Of a DNA stretch of 64,000 nt, positions 1 through 8,597 are shown one piece after another. Within the stretch, counting starts at the first letter, position 1. Each line of letters begins with the position of its first letter. The translations under genes and the position numbers were made by a program. This DNA is from JAZMZS01 sp045580775 (lineage in GTDB: Bacteria > Bacillota > Clostridia > Oscillospirales > CAG-272): positions 1 to 64,000 of the forward strand of contig JAZNOK010000100.1 in assembly GCA_045580775.1 (NCBI GenBank), written 5' to 3'. The notes under the pieces were generated by a model. The model ran no database searches and was not told where the DNA came from. It saw nothing but the letters and a program-made list of their open reading frames with translations.

Positions 1-1
1 T

Positions 2-1498
2 ATGACAGTCAACCTCACAGGTGAGTATGACATAAATGCCCAGTCACTTGTCGATGACGGATCTGCTGATACCTTTGACGGTTTGTGCGGTTCTACTGCA
101 AATAAAAATTACGCAGGAGCACTCGGAGATGAGAGACTCGGTACGTTTGTGCTCAAGATAGATGCTGATATTTATGACGCTGTATGTGCAGCAACAACCA
201 AGATCAATCTCGCTACCTTTGACAGCGTGGAGAAGATCGGTCAGAGTTTGGATCAGGATACCCAAAATCCCGGTCAGGGTACTGACCCAGAGCAGCCTCC
301 CGTATCTGAGCCTGATACAGAAGAGCAAAAACCCGCATCCGTGATCTATGTCAAGGATGGCGGTACAGGTGACGGCTCGTCAGCCGAAAACGCACTTTCT
401 TCCTTTATTGAAGCGTTGAAAGCAGCAACAAAGCTGACAGAGGATGTAACTATCAAGATCGTAGGTGATGTTACACTTGATTTTTCTACACGAACAAAGA
501 GCCTCACAGAACCTAAACACACAAACAAGATCACATGGACCTCTGATGAAACAGGCGGCAAGCTGATCATAAAAACATCAAGTGCAAAGAAGTACAACTA
601 TATTCAGAACGGAGAGCTTGCAGTAGAGGATCTCGACATTGAGATCGAGGGCGACCGTGGATTTATCATTATAACACAGCTAAATGACATTACCTTCGGT
701 AAGGGAGTCAGCATAAAGAACACAGTAAGCGACGCAAGAGCTAATACATGCAGCATTATCGGAATAAACGCAGGACAGAACAAGCCTGACTATTTCTATG
801 ACAAGGATAGCAGAGTATACAAGGCAGATCCGACCATCACTCTAATGTCCGGAGATTTTTATCAGATCGTCGGATTTATGGCAAACTACAACATTACCGC
901 TCTTACCGCCGAGGGAATGGAAATGCGGCTCGACGGAAAGCTCACGGTGAATCTGAGCGGAAGTGCAAGTGTGGACAGACTGTATGCTGTATGTAACTCC
1001 TTTAATACAGTACGAGACTGCGTATTCAATATCACGGGCGGAAGTATCAACGAGTACGCAGCAGCTACTGACAGACCCTACACGCACAAGACCAGCAGAA
1101 GCATTCAAAAGTACGGTCTGTCCGGAGTTACCGGAACTATGACTGTATATCTCGGAGGAGACTATGATATCGACAGACAGTCTTCTGTGAAGACCACAGC
1201 CGCATTTAACGGTTTGTGCGGATCTACTCTTAACAAAGCTTATGCAGGTGCTTTGGAGGACGAGAGACTCGGAAAGTTTGTGCTGAAGATAGACAAGAGT
1301 ATATATGATCAGGTAATTGGTGCAGATCAAAAGATAAACTTCAAGACTTTTGACAGCGTGGTAAAGGTTGATGCACAGAGCCCTGACACCGGAGACGGTG
1401 CAGCTGCATTCTTGTATGCGGCAGTTGCATCCCTCGTATGCTTAGGAGCAGTTACTTTGACACTCAAAAAGGACAGAAACGCTCCAAGAAGCAAATGA
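2..1498 (+). CDS. Sortase-type surface protein with tandem beta-helix-like modules (5' end outside window)
   Basis: The reading frame is open to the window edge, so the protein starts upstream; the first Met is probably internal. Visible residues 1-80 are the end of one module. A Gln/Pro/Glu-rich linker (about 81-113) follows, then a complete second module (about 114-455) opening with VIYVKDGGTGDGSS and ending with a segment (FNGLCGST..YAGAL.DERLG.FVLKID) that matches the first module's end. The C-terminus has a sorting-type signal: SPDTGD, a hydrophobic stretch of about 20 residues, then a basic tail (KKDRNAPRSK). It is therefore likely exported and attached to the wall by a sortase; no sortase gene is in the window. 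Its convergent neighbour carries one copy of the same module. The module looks like a repetitive beta-helix adhesin-type fold; ligand unknown. Confidence 0.85.
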   Translation: MTVNLTGEYDINAQSLVDDGSADTFDGLCGSTANKNYAGALGDERLGTFVLKIDADIYDAVCAATTKINLATFDSVEKIGQSLDQDTQNPGQGTDPEQPPVSEPDTEEQKPASVIYVKDGGTGDGSSAENALSSFIEALKAATKLTEDVTIKIVGDVTLDFSTRTKSLTEPKHTNKITWTSDETGGKLIIKTSSAKKYNYIQNGELAVEDLDIEIEGDRGFIIITQLNDITFGKGVSIKNTVSDARANTCSIIGINAGQNKPDYFYDKDSRVYKADPTITLMSGDFYQIVGFMANYNITALTAEGMEMRLDGKLTVNLSGSASVDRLYAVCNSFNTVRDCVFNITGGSINEYAAATDRPYTHKTSRSIQKYGLSGVTGTMTVYLGGDYDIDRQSSVKTTAAFNGLCGSTLNKAYAGALEDERLGKFVLKIDKSIYDQVIGADQKINFKTFDSVVKVDAQSPDTGDGAAAFLYAAVASLVCLGAVTLTLKKDRNAPRSK

Positions 1499-1614
1499 CA
1501 GCTTATAAAGCATTATGTTTCTTTAATAGTCGGATGCTGGCAGGTCTATCCTATCCGTGGCAGCATGAGATATGGTGGATAGTGCAGAGTCATCATAATT
1601 AACAAAATAAAAAA

Positions 1615-1654
1615 GCATCCGCCTCATCGGTCAACCGATGAGGCGGGTGCTTTA
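1615..1654. terminator. Intrinsic terminator between convergent surface-protein genes
   Basis: A 16-bp stem with a TCAA loop (GCATCCGCCTCATCGG arm), preceded by an A-run and followed by TTTA, so it can act in both directions. It lies between the two convergent surface-protein genes. The rest of 1499-1799 shows no gene. Confidence 0.85.
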
Positions 1655-1799
1655 TATGTATAGATAATTGTGTGAATGACCAATTAGCTGTATCGTTCGG
1701 ATAAGAGATTATCGTAACGATAGAAGATATGTGCTATTGTGTCTAATAATCAAGCTTGCTTAAAACGTCCGTGATCGTGCGGTCAATGGGTGGTGTGCA

Positions 1800-3218
1800 T
1801 TACTCTGCTTTCTTTTTCTTTACGATGATAACAACAACGACACCTGCAACGGCGATCGCAGCTACGATTCCTACGATCAACCATATCGACAGACCTTCAT
1901 CTGCTGTATCATCAGCAGCTACAGCAGTGTCGGGAGCCTTGGTAGTCTCGGGAGCTTTGGTGGTCTCGGGAGCTTTTGTAGTCTCGGGAGCTTTTGTAGT
2001 CTCAGGTGCTTTTGTAGTCTCGGGTGCTTTTGTAGTCTCGGGAGCCTCGGTAGCTTCGGGAGCTACGGTTGTCTCGGGGGCTACGGTTGTCTCAGGAGCC
2101 TTGTTAGTAGAATCTGATACTACAGTGCCGTCAGCCTTTTGGATAGAGTCAAATGTATCCTTGTTTATCTTGGTATTCTCAGCGAGTACCTTGTCTATGA
2201 TCTCGTTGTCAGCTTTGAGCGTGAATGTACCAAGCTCGCTGTTGTCGAGTGCTCCCTCGAATTTCGGATTGAGCGTAGAGCCGCACAGACCCTTGAATGC
2301 GTTGCTTGCAAGACCGGTAAGTCCGCTCTGAGCATCAAGGTTGAAGTTCTTTGTGAGGTAGAGTGTGTATGTTCCGCTGACACCGGACATTCCGTATTTA
2401 TCCATTCCTCCTGTGTAAGCACGGTCGGATGCTCCCATGTATGTACCGATCACACCGCCGTCGAGGACTATCTCAGCGTCCTTTACGGTGTTATAGGAGT
2501 TACATACAGCGTAAAGCTTGTCAATGAAGGCGTCGCCGGATACCTTGATAGTCACTTTTCCGTTGAGATTAACTCCGGGCTGCTTGTTTGTGAAGTTAGC
2601 ACAATAACCTACGACCTGCTTGAAGGATCCTGACTTTATTACAATGGTGGTATCCTTTGTATGGGTCTTTGATGCTTCGTCGTAATGTGCTGTATCGTCC
2701 ATTCTGGAGAGTCCGTAAACAACAAAGGTGTCAATTGCTGATGCTGCGTTTGTGATAGATACGCCCTCTTCTACAGTGAGATTATAGAGCTGAGTGACAA
2801 GTGCAAGGACCTTAGTTCCGTCCATCTCGATCTTCAGATCCTTTATAGCCAGATCTCCGCCCATGACATAGTATCTGGCAGCAGCGTCCGTCTTTACTAT
2901 GAGTTTTGAACTTGTGTCATTTGCAGTCCAGGTTATCTTGTTCTGATGTGCGGGTTCGGTATAGTAGTTCGCTTCAAACTCTGCTGCTCTCATCGTGACT
3001 TCACCGACGAATTTTATCGTTACATCGGAAGGCTTTGTTGCCGCGAGTACATTTGCGGCTTCGATCGAGCCAAGTGCATTATCTGCGGATGAGCCGTTTC
3101 CTGTGGCACCTTCTTTAACATAGATGACTTCCTCGGCGGCATTTACGAATACTGTTGCCATAATGCCAAAGGAAACTGCCATTACTGCTGTGAGTATTAG
3201 TGACAATAACTTTTTCAT
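1800..3218 (-). CDS. Secreted membrane-anchored surface protein with APETTK stalk
   Basis: 472 residues. An N-terminal signal peptide (MKKLLSLILTAVMAVSFG..VNAAEE) is followed by one module opening VIYVKEGATGNGSS, a paralogue of the module in the upstream convergent gene (shared NKITWT, VCNSYNTV, GLCGSTLN, GTFTLK and TFDSI motifs). Residues about 370-435 are ten hexapeptide units, mostly APETTK, forming a Thr/Pro stalk. The C-terminus is a strong transmembrane segment (IWLIVGIVAAIAVAGVVVV) and KKKKAE, without a clear LPXTG-type motif, so membrane anchoring is likelier than sortase attachment. The start is supported by an AAGGAG site just upstream and a TTGTCA-17-TAAGAT promoter. Likely role: a surface adhesin or matrix-contact protein; substrate unknown. 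Confidence 0.85.
   Translation of the reverse strand: MKKLLSLILTAVMAVSFGIMATVFVNAAEEVIYVKEGATGNGSSADNALGSIEAANVLAATKPSDVTIKFVGEVTMRAAEFEANYYTEPAHQNKITWTANDTSSKLIVKTDAAARYYVMGGDLAIKDLKIEMDGTKVLALVTQLYNLTVEEGVSITNAASAIDTFVVYGLSRMDDTAHYDEASKTHTKDTTIVIKSGSFKQVVGYCANFTNKQPGVNLNGKVTIKVSGDAFIDKLYAVCNSYNTVKDAEIVLDGGVIGTYMGASDRAYTGGMDKYGMSGVSGTYTLYLTKNFNLDAQSGLTGLASNAFKGLCGSTLNPKFEGALDNSELGTFTLKADNEIIDKVLAENTKINKDTFDSIQKADGTVVSDSTNKAPETTVAPETTVAPEATEAPETTKAPETTKAPETTKAPETTKAPETTKAPETTKAPDTAVAADDTADEGLSIWLIVGIVAAIAVAGVVVVIIVKKKKAE
1921..2099 (-). repeat. 18-bp tandem repeat tract encoding APETTK units
   Basis: About ten 18-bp units encode APETTV/APETTK-type hexapeptides in the stalk of the surface protein. 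Units are nearly identical at DNA level, so copy number is probably variable by slippage or recombination. Confidence 0.9.
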
Positions 3219-3268
3219 AATCTTTTCTCCTTAATATTTGTGGGAATGTACACTATCCCCTTTGTTAC

Positions 3269-3297
3269 ATCTTACAATAATTGTTTAATAATGACAA
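3269..3297 (-). promoter_or_regulatory. Promoter of the APETTK surface-protein gene
   Basis: On the minus strand a TTGTCA box, 17-bp spacer and TAAGAT box lie about 50 bp upstream of the start at 3218. Confidence 0.6.
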
Positions 3298-3412
3298 GAT
3301 ATAAATCTCCTGACAGAGCAAACTATTCTATTATTTCGTATGTTACTAAGTACCTAAAACAGCATAAAATGTATTATTAGGCAGAAAAAGGAATAATATT
3401 TACATTTACGCA

Positions 3413-3441
3413 TTGAAAAGCTGTTTTGCATTTGGTAAAAT
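3413..3441 (+). promoter_or_regulatory. Candidate promoter of the AI-2E transporter gene
   Basis: TTGAAA, 17 bp, TAAAAT about 90 bp upstream of the start at 3531. A TATAAT just downstream (about 3446) lacks a matching -35. Confidence 0.45.
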
Positions 3442-3530
3442 AAAATATAATGACAATGCTTTGATCATGCTATGCTGTCAGGACAAAGAGTTTTTTTATG
3501 TGTTGGCGGCAGCTGAGAAGGAGATATACA

Positions 3531-4661
3531 ATGGATAAAAAACTGAAACAGAATATGCTTCTTGTGGCGTTTGGCGTGGTGCTATTCGCTATTGTGATGA
3601 ATTTAGGCAGGGTACTGGGTGTTTTGTCGGAATTTTTCGGTCTTGTGTCTTCAGTAATAATAGGTTTTTTGCTTGCGTTTATTCTCGATGTTCCCATGCG
3701 TGCGTTTGAAAGCCTTTTGCTCAAACTTTTTGAAAGATCCAAAAGAAACAAGGCCCCCTCTGCTACCAATTTGCGTGTGATGAGCTTGGTTCTGACTCTC
3801 TTATGCCTTGTTTTGGTTTTGGTGTTGGTGTGCACTCTTGTCATTCCTGCACTTATCGATAGCATGGTCAGTCTCTATGAACTTCTGCTCGAAAAACTCC
3901 CGCAGTGGACCGAGACCCTGGCAGAGTATAATATAAGCACAGACAGCATGACCGCGTGGTTAAACTCGCTTGATCTGCAGGGTCTCATATCCAAGATCAG
4001 TAACGGTGCTACCAGTGTTATTACATCTGCTATTTCTATTGTGGCTGACGCAGTATCAAGCGTGGCTGCATTTGCGGTTTCATTTATTCTCAGCATTTAC
4101 GTGCTTCTGTCCAAGGAGGAGCTTTCTCGCCAGTCAAAGAGAGTTATGCATGCTCACCTGAAAAAGGAGCATGCAGACTATATCACTCATGTGTCGGCTC
4201 TGTTGACTCAAACTTTCTCCAAGTTTTTGTCAGGGCAATGTGTGGAGGCTGTGATACTCGGGCTGCTGATCTTTTTGGCGAATGCGGTATTCGGAGTACC
4301 GTATGCATCTCTGATCGGGGTACTCACCGGAGTATTGGCATTTGTTCCTTATATGGGAGCAATGGCTGCGTGCGTCATAGGAGCATTCCTGGTAGCTATT
4401 GCCGCACCGGAGAAGGTAATAATATGCATAATCGTGTATCTTGTCGTTCAGTTTGTCGAGAGTCAGTTTATATATCCTCATGTTGTAGGGACGAGCGTTG
4501 GACTCAGCCCCCTGTGGACGCTTATTGCGGTGCTTTTAGGAGGGAAACTTATGGGACTGTTCGGTATGATATTCTTCATACCGATCATGGCTGTTGCACT
4601 TGAGCTTTTGCGGGAGCATGTACGCAGACGTGAGACTTCGCTTTTACAAAAGAAAGAATAA
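3531..4661 (+). CDS. AI-2E family transporter (PerM/YtvI-like membrane protein)
   Basis: About 376 residues. The start ATG follows AAGGAGATATACA, a far better site than the in-frame ATG 33 bp upstream. The protein has two hydrophobic segments at the N-terminus, a central amphipathic region, a paired membrane segment (LSIYVLLSKEEL) and a C-terminal cluster of hydrophobic helices containing VPYMGAMAACVIGA and GTSVGLSPLWTLIAVLLGGKLMG, characteristic of the AI-2E exporter superfamily (roughly 350-400 residues). Members move small molecules or ions (autoinducer-2, Na+/H+); substrate here is unknown. It is one of three members in this window and appears monocistronic, ending at a strong terminator. 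Confidence 0.9.
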   Translation: MDKKLKQNMLLVAFGVVLFAIVMNLGRVLGVLSEFFGLVSSVIIGFLLAFILDVPMRAFESLLLKLFERSKRNKAPSATNLRVMSLVLTLLCLVLVLVLVCTLVIPALIDSMVSLYELLLEKLPQWTETLAEYNISTDSMTAWLNSLDLQGLISKISNGATSVITSAISIVADAVSSVAAFAVSFILSIYVLLSKEELSRQSKRVMHAHLKKEHADYITHVSALLTQTFSKFLSGQCVEAVILGLLIFLANAVFGVPYASLIGVLTGVLAFVPYMGAMAACVIGAFLVAIAAPEKVIICIIVYLVVQFVESQFIYPHVVGTSVGLSPLWTLIAVLLGGKLMGLFGMIFFIPIMAVALELLREHVRRRETSLLQKKE

Positions 4662-4662
4662 C

Positions 4663-4702
4663 AATAAAGCACCGCATGCCCAAAGCATGCGGTGCTTTAT
4701 TG
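4663..4702. terminator. Bidirectional terminator shared by AI-2E gene and rnpB
   Basis: A 17-bp perfect stem (arm AATAAAGCACCGCATGC) with a short CCAAA loop. The A/T ends give a U-run on either strand, so it can end the plus-strand transporter mRNA and the minus-strand RNase P RNA. Confidence 0.9.
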
Positions 4703-4703
4703 T

Positions 4704-5087
4704 GATCGGGATTGTAAGCCGTGTTCTGTGGGTGCAAAAAGCACTCTGCTGTCATCTATCTTTGCTACAGGTCTCCCTGCAGCTCCGAGGCATACGCCTC
4801 GTGCCACCCGCAGGATTCTGCCGGGCCGGCATCACACTTTCGTGTGCTCCTGCATACGGTGTTGCTTCGGATAGGGTTTACATTTGCCCCATGTTACCAT
4901 GAAGGCCGGTGAGCTCTTACCTCGCCTTTCCATCCTTACCGCGATAGCGGCGGTTTATTTCTGTTGCACTTTCCCTAAGGTCACCCTCGGCGGCCGTTAG
5001 CCGTTATCCTGCCCTGCGAAGCACGGACTTTCCTCGCTGTAATACCTTTCGGCGACATACAACGCGACAGCACCTCCCGGTCACGGT
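4704..5087 (-). ncRNA. rnpB: RNase P RNA (M1 RNA)
   Basis: The minus strand reads the conserved core of bacterial RNase P RNA: a 5' region with GAGGAAAGTCC (P4 strand), a central GGGTAAACCC-like element (as GTAAACCCTATC), and a 3' region ending ACAGAACACGGCTTA, the usual P4 partner and 3' signature. Length is about 380 nt, normal for the family. It is the catalytic subunit that trims 5' leaders of pre-tRNAs. Ends are approximate: the 5' end is placed about 5-7 nt after the -10 box and the 3' end at the terminator stem. Protein-looking frames inside it are spurious. Confidence 0.96.
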
Positions 5088-5091
5088 GTCT

Positions 5092-5120
5092 ATTATACAT
5101 TATTTTTAAATTCATGTCAA
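5092..5120 (-). promoter_or_regulatory. Perfect consensus promoter of rnpB
   Basis: Minus strand TTGACA, exactly 17 bp, TATAAT: a full match to the housekeeping sigma consensus, placed so that transcription starts at the rnpB 5' end. Confidence 0.95.
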
Positions 5121-5267
5121 GGAAAAAGACACCTGCTCTGAGAGCGGGTTTGTGCTGTTACGTGATGACGGACGTTTTTGGCGGAGAGTGTGTTTTTTCT
5201 AAAAAAGCTTGCCGCACATAATGAAATCAGCTATAATGATCTTATGCTATTATATGGAGGAATAATA

Positions 5268-5513
5268 ATGAGCGAACTCGAAAAATATGAAAAGATAATA
5301 AAGAAGGGTAAATACCGTCATTATAAAGGCAATTATTATGAAGTCTTGGGGTTAGCTTACCACTCTGAGGATATGCGTGTGATGGTGGTGTACCGTGCAC
5401 TGTACGCACAGAGACAGATGTGGGTCAGACCTGCTTCTATGTGGAATGAGACCGTCAATGAAAACGGTAGGACATGCCGCCGGTTTGAATTGGTTTCGGA
5501 TGACATAGAATAA
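5268..5513 (+). CDS. DUF1653 family protein
   Basis: 81 residues. The start follows TGGAGGAATAATA; the frame is open further upstream but without a better site. The order of motifs (YRHYKGNYYEVLGLAYHSED, then VVYRALY and VRPASMW) is typical of DUF1653, a small basic/aromatic-rich beta domain found in many bacteria. Function is not established. It stands alone between rnpB and the AraC genes. Confidence 0.88.
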   Translation: MSELEKYEKIIKKGKYRHYKGNYYEVLGLAYHSEDMRVMVVYRALYAQRQMWVRPASMWNETVNENGRTCRRFELVSDDIE

Positions 5514-5559
5514 TACGCAAAAAAGGCATTTTGTTTGGTTATTATTTTTTCATTTTGTG

Positions 5560-5588
5560 TTGAAATTTGATATTTTGTTTGGTATAAT
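5560..5588 (+). promoter_or_regulatory. Promoter of the araC-araC-degV operon
   Basis: TTGAAA, 17 bp, TATAAT, located 54 bp upstream of the first AraC-family start. Confidence 0.75.
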
Positions 5589-5642
5589 TCTATATAAAGA
5601 TATATACAAGAGATGTTTTGGACGAGTCCAAAGGAGCAGTAT

Positions 5643-6449
5643 ATGATTGAAAGATTAGAAATATATGTAGCAAACAAGCATCTTCCGGGATTGAACCCGC
5701 TTACTTTCGGTGAGGAACGGTGTCAGCCGCTTCATTTCTACGGTCCGGGTTCCCGCCCTTATTGGCTTTTGCATTATGTTGTATCCGGAAAAGGACTTTT
5801 TGTTGCTGATGACAGAACCTACAAGGTGTCTGCATCACAATGCTTTATAGTCAGACCGCAGGAAAAGATCTTTTACCAGGCGGATGAGCATGAGCCGTGG
5901 CATTATATTTGGCTTGCGTTTTCCTCTGACATTGATTTGCCGTCTCCTATGTATGACAATGTGGTATCGGCACCGGGTCTAAATACCATTTTTGCAGATG
6001 TGCTTGATGCGAAAAACATGAAAAACGGACAGGCGGAATATCTGAGTGCGAAAGCATGGGAGATGGTCGCGTATTTCTGTACCAATGACAAAAACTCGGT
6101 CAACCGTGTTGAAGATTATGCCGAGAGGGCAAAGACGTGCATCGAGGCTGATTATATGAACGGTATTACAGTTACGGAGATCGCAAAACTGCTAAATCTC
6201 GAGCGTAGCTATTTCAGCACTATATTTAAAAAGAGCGTGGGTATATCTCCTCAGCAGTATCTCAATGAGTTCAGACTTAACAAAGCGGCAAAGCTCCTGT
6301 TAGGTCAGCATTTCAGTGTTTCTGAGGCTGCGTATGCTACAGGGTACACAGATATCGTGAACTTTTCCAGAATGTTCAAAAAATATTTCGGTATGTCTCC
6401 GAGCGAATACAAAAAGAGCGAGAGCAAGCCGATAACCGAGATCGTCTGA
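5643..6449 (+). CDS. AraC-family transcriptional regulator (first of tandem pair)
   Basis: 268 residues. The start ATG follows AAAGGAGCAGTAT. The N-terminal half is a cupin-like effector domain (LHYVVSGKGLFVADDRTY..IVRPQEKIFYQAD..PWHYIWLAF). The C-terminal 100 residues hold two helix-turn-helix motifs (ITVTEIAKLLNLERSYFSTIFKK; FSVSEAAYATGYTDIVNFSRMFKKYFGMSPSEY), the AraC/XylS signature. The effector is probably a sugar or other small molecule. It is followed after 13 bp by a close paralogue and then degV, with one promoter upstream, so the three are likely cotranscribed. Confidence 0.92.
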   Translation: MIERLEIYVANKHLPGLNPLTFGEERCQPLHFYGPGSRPYWLLHYVVSGKGLFVADDRTYKVSASQCFIVRPQEKIFYQADEHEPWHYIWLAFSSDIDLPSPMYDNVVSAPGLNTIFADVLDAKNMKNGQAEYLSAKAWEMVAYFCTNDKNSVNRVEDYAERAKTCIEADYMNGITVTEIAKLLNLERSYFSTIFKKSVGISPQQYLNEFRLNKAAKLLLGQHFSVSEAAYATGYTDIVNFSRMFKKYFGMSPSEYKKSESKPITEIV

Positions 6450-6462
6450 GGCCTCCGAGAAA

Positions 6463-7326
6463 ATGTCAGAGCATAATTACATAGAACAGAGAAAGTGGTA
6501 TTACGTCCCCGACAAGGGACTGTCAGGTTTCAATCCGCTTACTTTCGGGGAAGAGAATTGCCGCCCTTTGCATTACAGAGGGGTGAGTGTGTGTGATTAT
6601 TGGATAATCCACTACGTAGCTTCAGGGAAAGGAACCGTGCTTGTCGGAGACAGGACATATCGGGTCTGTGCGTCACAATGCTTTATCCTTCGACCGTTTG
6701 AGCACTTTTTCTATCAGGCGGATGAGGATGATCCGTGGCATTACTCATGGATATCCTTCCGCACGGATGCGGATATGTCGCCCTTTGACGGTATAGTAGT
6801 AATGTCATGCCCGGAGCTGCACGATGTCTTTGCCAAGATCATAAAGGCAAAGGACATCAGGTACGGTCAGCAGGAATATCTCAGTGCGAGATTATGGGAT
6901 CTTGTCAGTTGCTTTTACAGAGACGGGGAGCATAGGATCAGCGGTTCTGAGGAATATATAGAGAGAGCAAAAATGTATATTGAAGTAAACTATATGCATC
7001 ATATTACCGTTTCCGATATTGCTGATATGCTCAATTTGGAGAGAAGCTACTTTTCTTCCATGTTCAAGAAGGTTACCGGAGTCAGTGCTCAGAGATATTT
7101 GATGGAATACCGCTTCAACCGTGCGGCAGAGCTGCTCGGAGAGCACAATTATTCGGTCGCCGAGGCGGCTGACGCCGTAGGCTATGCCGATTCTGCGAAT
7201 TTTTCGAGAATGTTCAAACGTTTTTTCGGTGTAAGTGCTACAGATTATAAAAATACAAGAAACCTTTCTGCCATGCTAATGCAGAAAGACAACTTTACAT
7301 CAAAAGATCGAGAGGATACTGTATGA
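6463..7326 (+). CDS. AraC-family transcriptional regulator (second of tandem pair)
   Basis: 287 residues. It is collinear with the preceding gene over its whole length: both share NPLTFGEE, RPLHYRG/QPLHFYG, SQCFI.RP, QADE..PWHY, LNLERSYFS.MFKK and NFSRMFK. It therefore arose by tandem duplication and has diverged substantially. Cupin-like N-terminus, two C-terminal helix-turn-helix motifs. The ribosome site is weak (CCGAGAAA), suggesting translational coupling to the first gene. Its last four bases overlap the degV start (ATGA). Confidence 0.92.
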   Translation: MSEHNYIEQRKWYYVPDKGLSGFNPLTFGEENCRPLHYRGVSVCDYWIIHYVASGKGTVLVGDRTYRVCASQCFILRPFEHFFYQADEDDPWHYSWISFRTDADMSPFDGIVVMSCPELHDVFAKIIKAKDIRYGQQEYLSARLWDLVSCFYRDGEHRISGSEEYIERAKMYIEVNYMHHITVSDIADMLNLERSYFSSMFKKVTGVSAQRYLMEYRFNRAAELLGEHNYSVAEAADAVGYADSANFSRMFKRFFGVSATDYKNTRNLSAMLMQKDNFTSKDREDTV

Positions 7327-8165
7327 CCGAAAACAAGATTATCTTAGCATCAGATTCATCATGCGACATAAGAGAGCTGGGACAAACACGGCTGCATACT
7401 GCCCCATTGAAGATCATTACCGATGTCAAGGAATATGCAGACGACGAGTCGCTTGACATAGCAAAGATGGTGGGAGAGCTTGAACATTACAAGGGCAGAT
7501 CGTCTACATCGTGTCCGAATCCCCACGATTGGCTCGAGGCTTTCGGAGAGGCAGAGCAAGTGTATTGCGTTACTATCACAGGGACACTTTCGGGAAGCTA
7601 CAATTCCGCATGTACTGCAAAGAAACTGTACGAGCAGATGCACCCGGACAGGCAGGTGTTTGTGCTTGATTCGCTCTCGACAGGTCCGGAGATGGTACTG
7701 CATCTTGAGAAAATGGCAGAGCTGACAGCAAAAGGAGCAGGTTTTGATGAGGTTTGTGCTTCGATCAATGAGTATCAACAGCACACAGGTCTTCTGTTCA
7801 TGCTTGAGTCAATGACGAACCTTGCCAATAACGGCAGAGTAAGTCCGATAGCGGCAAGAATGGCAGGGTTGCTTGGCATTCGTCTCATCGGAAAGGCAAG
7901 TGACAAGGGGGATCTTGAGCCTCTTCATAAGGTAAGAGGAGAGAAAAAAGCTCTCGAAACGATCTTGTCCGAACTTCAAAAATTGGGCTATAACGGAAAA
8001 AAGATCGGCATAGCACATTGTCTGAATGAAAATGCTGCAAACGAGCTTGCTTCAATGGTAAAAAAGGCGTATCCTGATGCGGATATAAGCATCAGAGAAT
8101 GCGGAGGGTTGTGCAGCTTTTATGCTGAACGCGGTGGACTCCTTGTTGGATTTGAAAAAAATTAA
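7323..8165 (+). CDS. DegV family (fatty-acid-binding) protein
   Basis: 280 residues, normal for the DegV/FakB family. N-terminal IILASDSSCDI corresponds to the family's ASDSTxD motif; the TITGTLSGSYNSA segment and the later GR.SPIAARMAG..LGIR..G segment contribute to the acyl-chain and head-group pocket. FakB proteins present fatty acids to the kinase FakA for phosphorylation; whether this copy does so is inferred, as no fakA is in the window. The start overlaps the upstream araC stop by 4 bp. The gene is followed directly by a strong bidirectional terminator. Confidence 0.92.
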   Translation: MTENKIILASDSSCDIRELGQTRLHTAPLKIITDVKEYADDESLDIAKMVGELEHYKGRSSTSCPNPHDWLEAFGEAEQVYCVTITGTLSGSYNSACTAKKLYEQMHPDRQVFVLDSLSTGPEMVLHLEKMAELTAKGAGFDEVCASINEYQQHTGLLFMLESMTNLANNGRVSPIAARMAGLLGIRLIGKASDKGDLEPLHKVRGEKKALETILSELQKLGYNGKKIGIAHCLNENAANELASMVKKAYPDADISIRECGGLCSFYAERGGLLVGFEKN

Positions 8166-8174
8166 GGAATTATT

Positions 8175-8225
8175 AAAATAACAAAACGGACAGAGTTCGA
8201 TCGGCTCTGTCCGTTTTGTTATTTT
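8175..8225. terminator. Bidirectional terminator between degV and the XRE gene
   Basis: A 20-bp perfect stem (arm AAATAACAAAACGGACAGAG) with a 9-nt loop. It is flanked by A/T runs on both sides; the stop codon of the opposing XRE gene lies inside the stem. Confidence 0.9.
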
Positions 8226-8461
8226 AGCTCTTGCTCGAGCTTGTAATATTTCTCAGTATCAAAAAACTCAACCAAAGTGATATCCAGACCGTCACACAGC
8301 ATCTTCAGAGTGACAATTCCCGGGTTTTTGCTCTCGCCGTTGAGAATGCTTTTTATTGTTGATTGAGAAACCCCGGACATGTAGCTGAGGGCGTTTGGTG
8401 TAATGCCTCTTTCTTTACACAGCTCGTATATACGTTCTTTTACAAAGGCGTGTATTCCCAT
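8219..8461 (-). CDS. Small XRE-family transcriptional regulator
   Basis: 80 residues. The start ATG is placed 7 nt after a GGAGG on the minus strand; a longer frame upstream has no site. Residues about 5-65 form a Cro/C1-type helix-turn-helix domain (ERGITPNALSYMSGVSQSTIKSILNGESKNPGIVTLKMLCDGLDITLVEFF) and little else, so it is a compact DNA-binding repressor. Three copies of a palindrome around TAGTGATATATCACTA lie immediately upstream, between it and the small membrane-protein gene, which suggests autoregulation. Confidence 0.9.
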   Translation of the reverse strand: MGIHAFVKERIYELCKERGITPNALSYMSGVSQSTIKSILNGESKNPGIVTLKMLCDGLDITLVEFFDTEKYYKLEQELK

Positions 8462-8490
8462 ACCATTTCCTCCGATGATCAAAACATAAG

Positions 8491-8597
8491 TTAATGATAT
8501 ATCACTAATCACCGTCTTGTTAGTGATATATCGGCTTCGTGCTTACGTTCTTGACATGGGATGATGCCTTATGTTAATGTATAGTGATATATCACTA
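8491..8597. promoter_or_regulatory. Three operator-like palindromes upstream of the XRE gene
   Basis: Site 1 at 8491-8508 (TTAATGATATATCACTAA), site 2 at 8520-8537 (TTAGTGATATATC, right half degenerate) and site 3 at 8582-8597 (TAGTGATATATCACTA, perfect). Site 3 overlaps the stop codon of the upstream membrane-protein gene. Identical dyad cores and position point to binding sites for the adjacent XRE protein. Confidence 0.75.

Noticed and set aside
1756..2331. Long plus-strand frame with a VVSGA repeat opposite the APETTK stalk
   Set aside because: It is the antisense image of the 18-bp repeat tract; no ribosome site, and the minus-strand gene has signal peptide, promoter and membrane anchor.
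4594..4912. Several short plus-strand frames
   Set aside because: They lie across the terminator and the RNase P RNA, whose conserved core explains the sequence.
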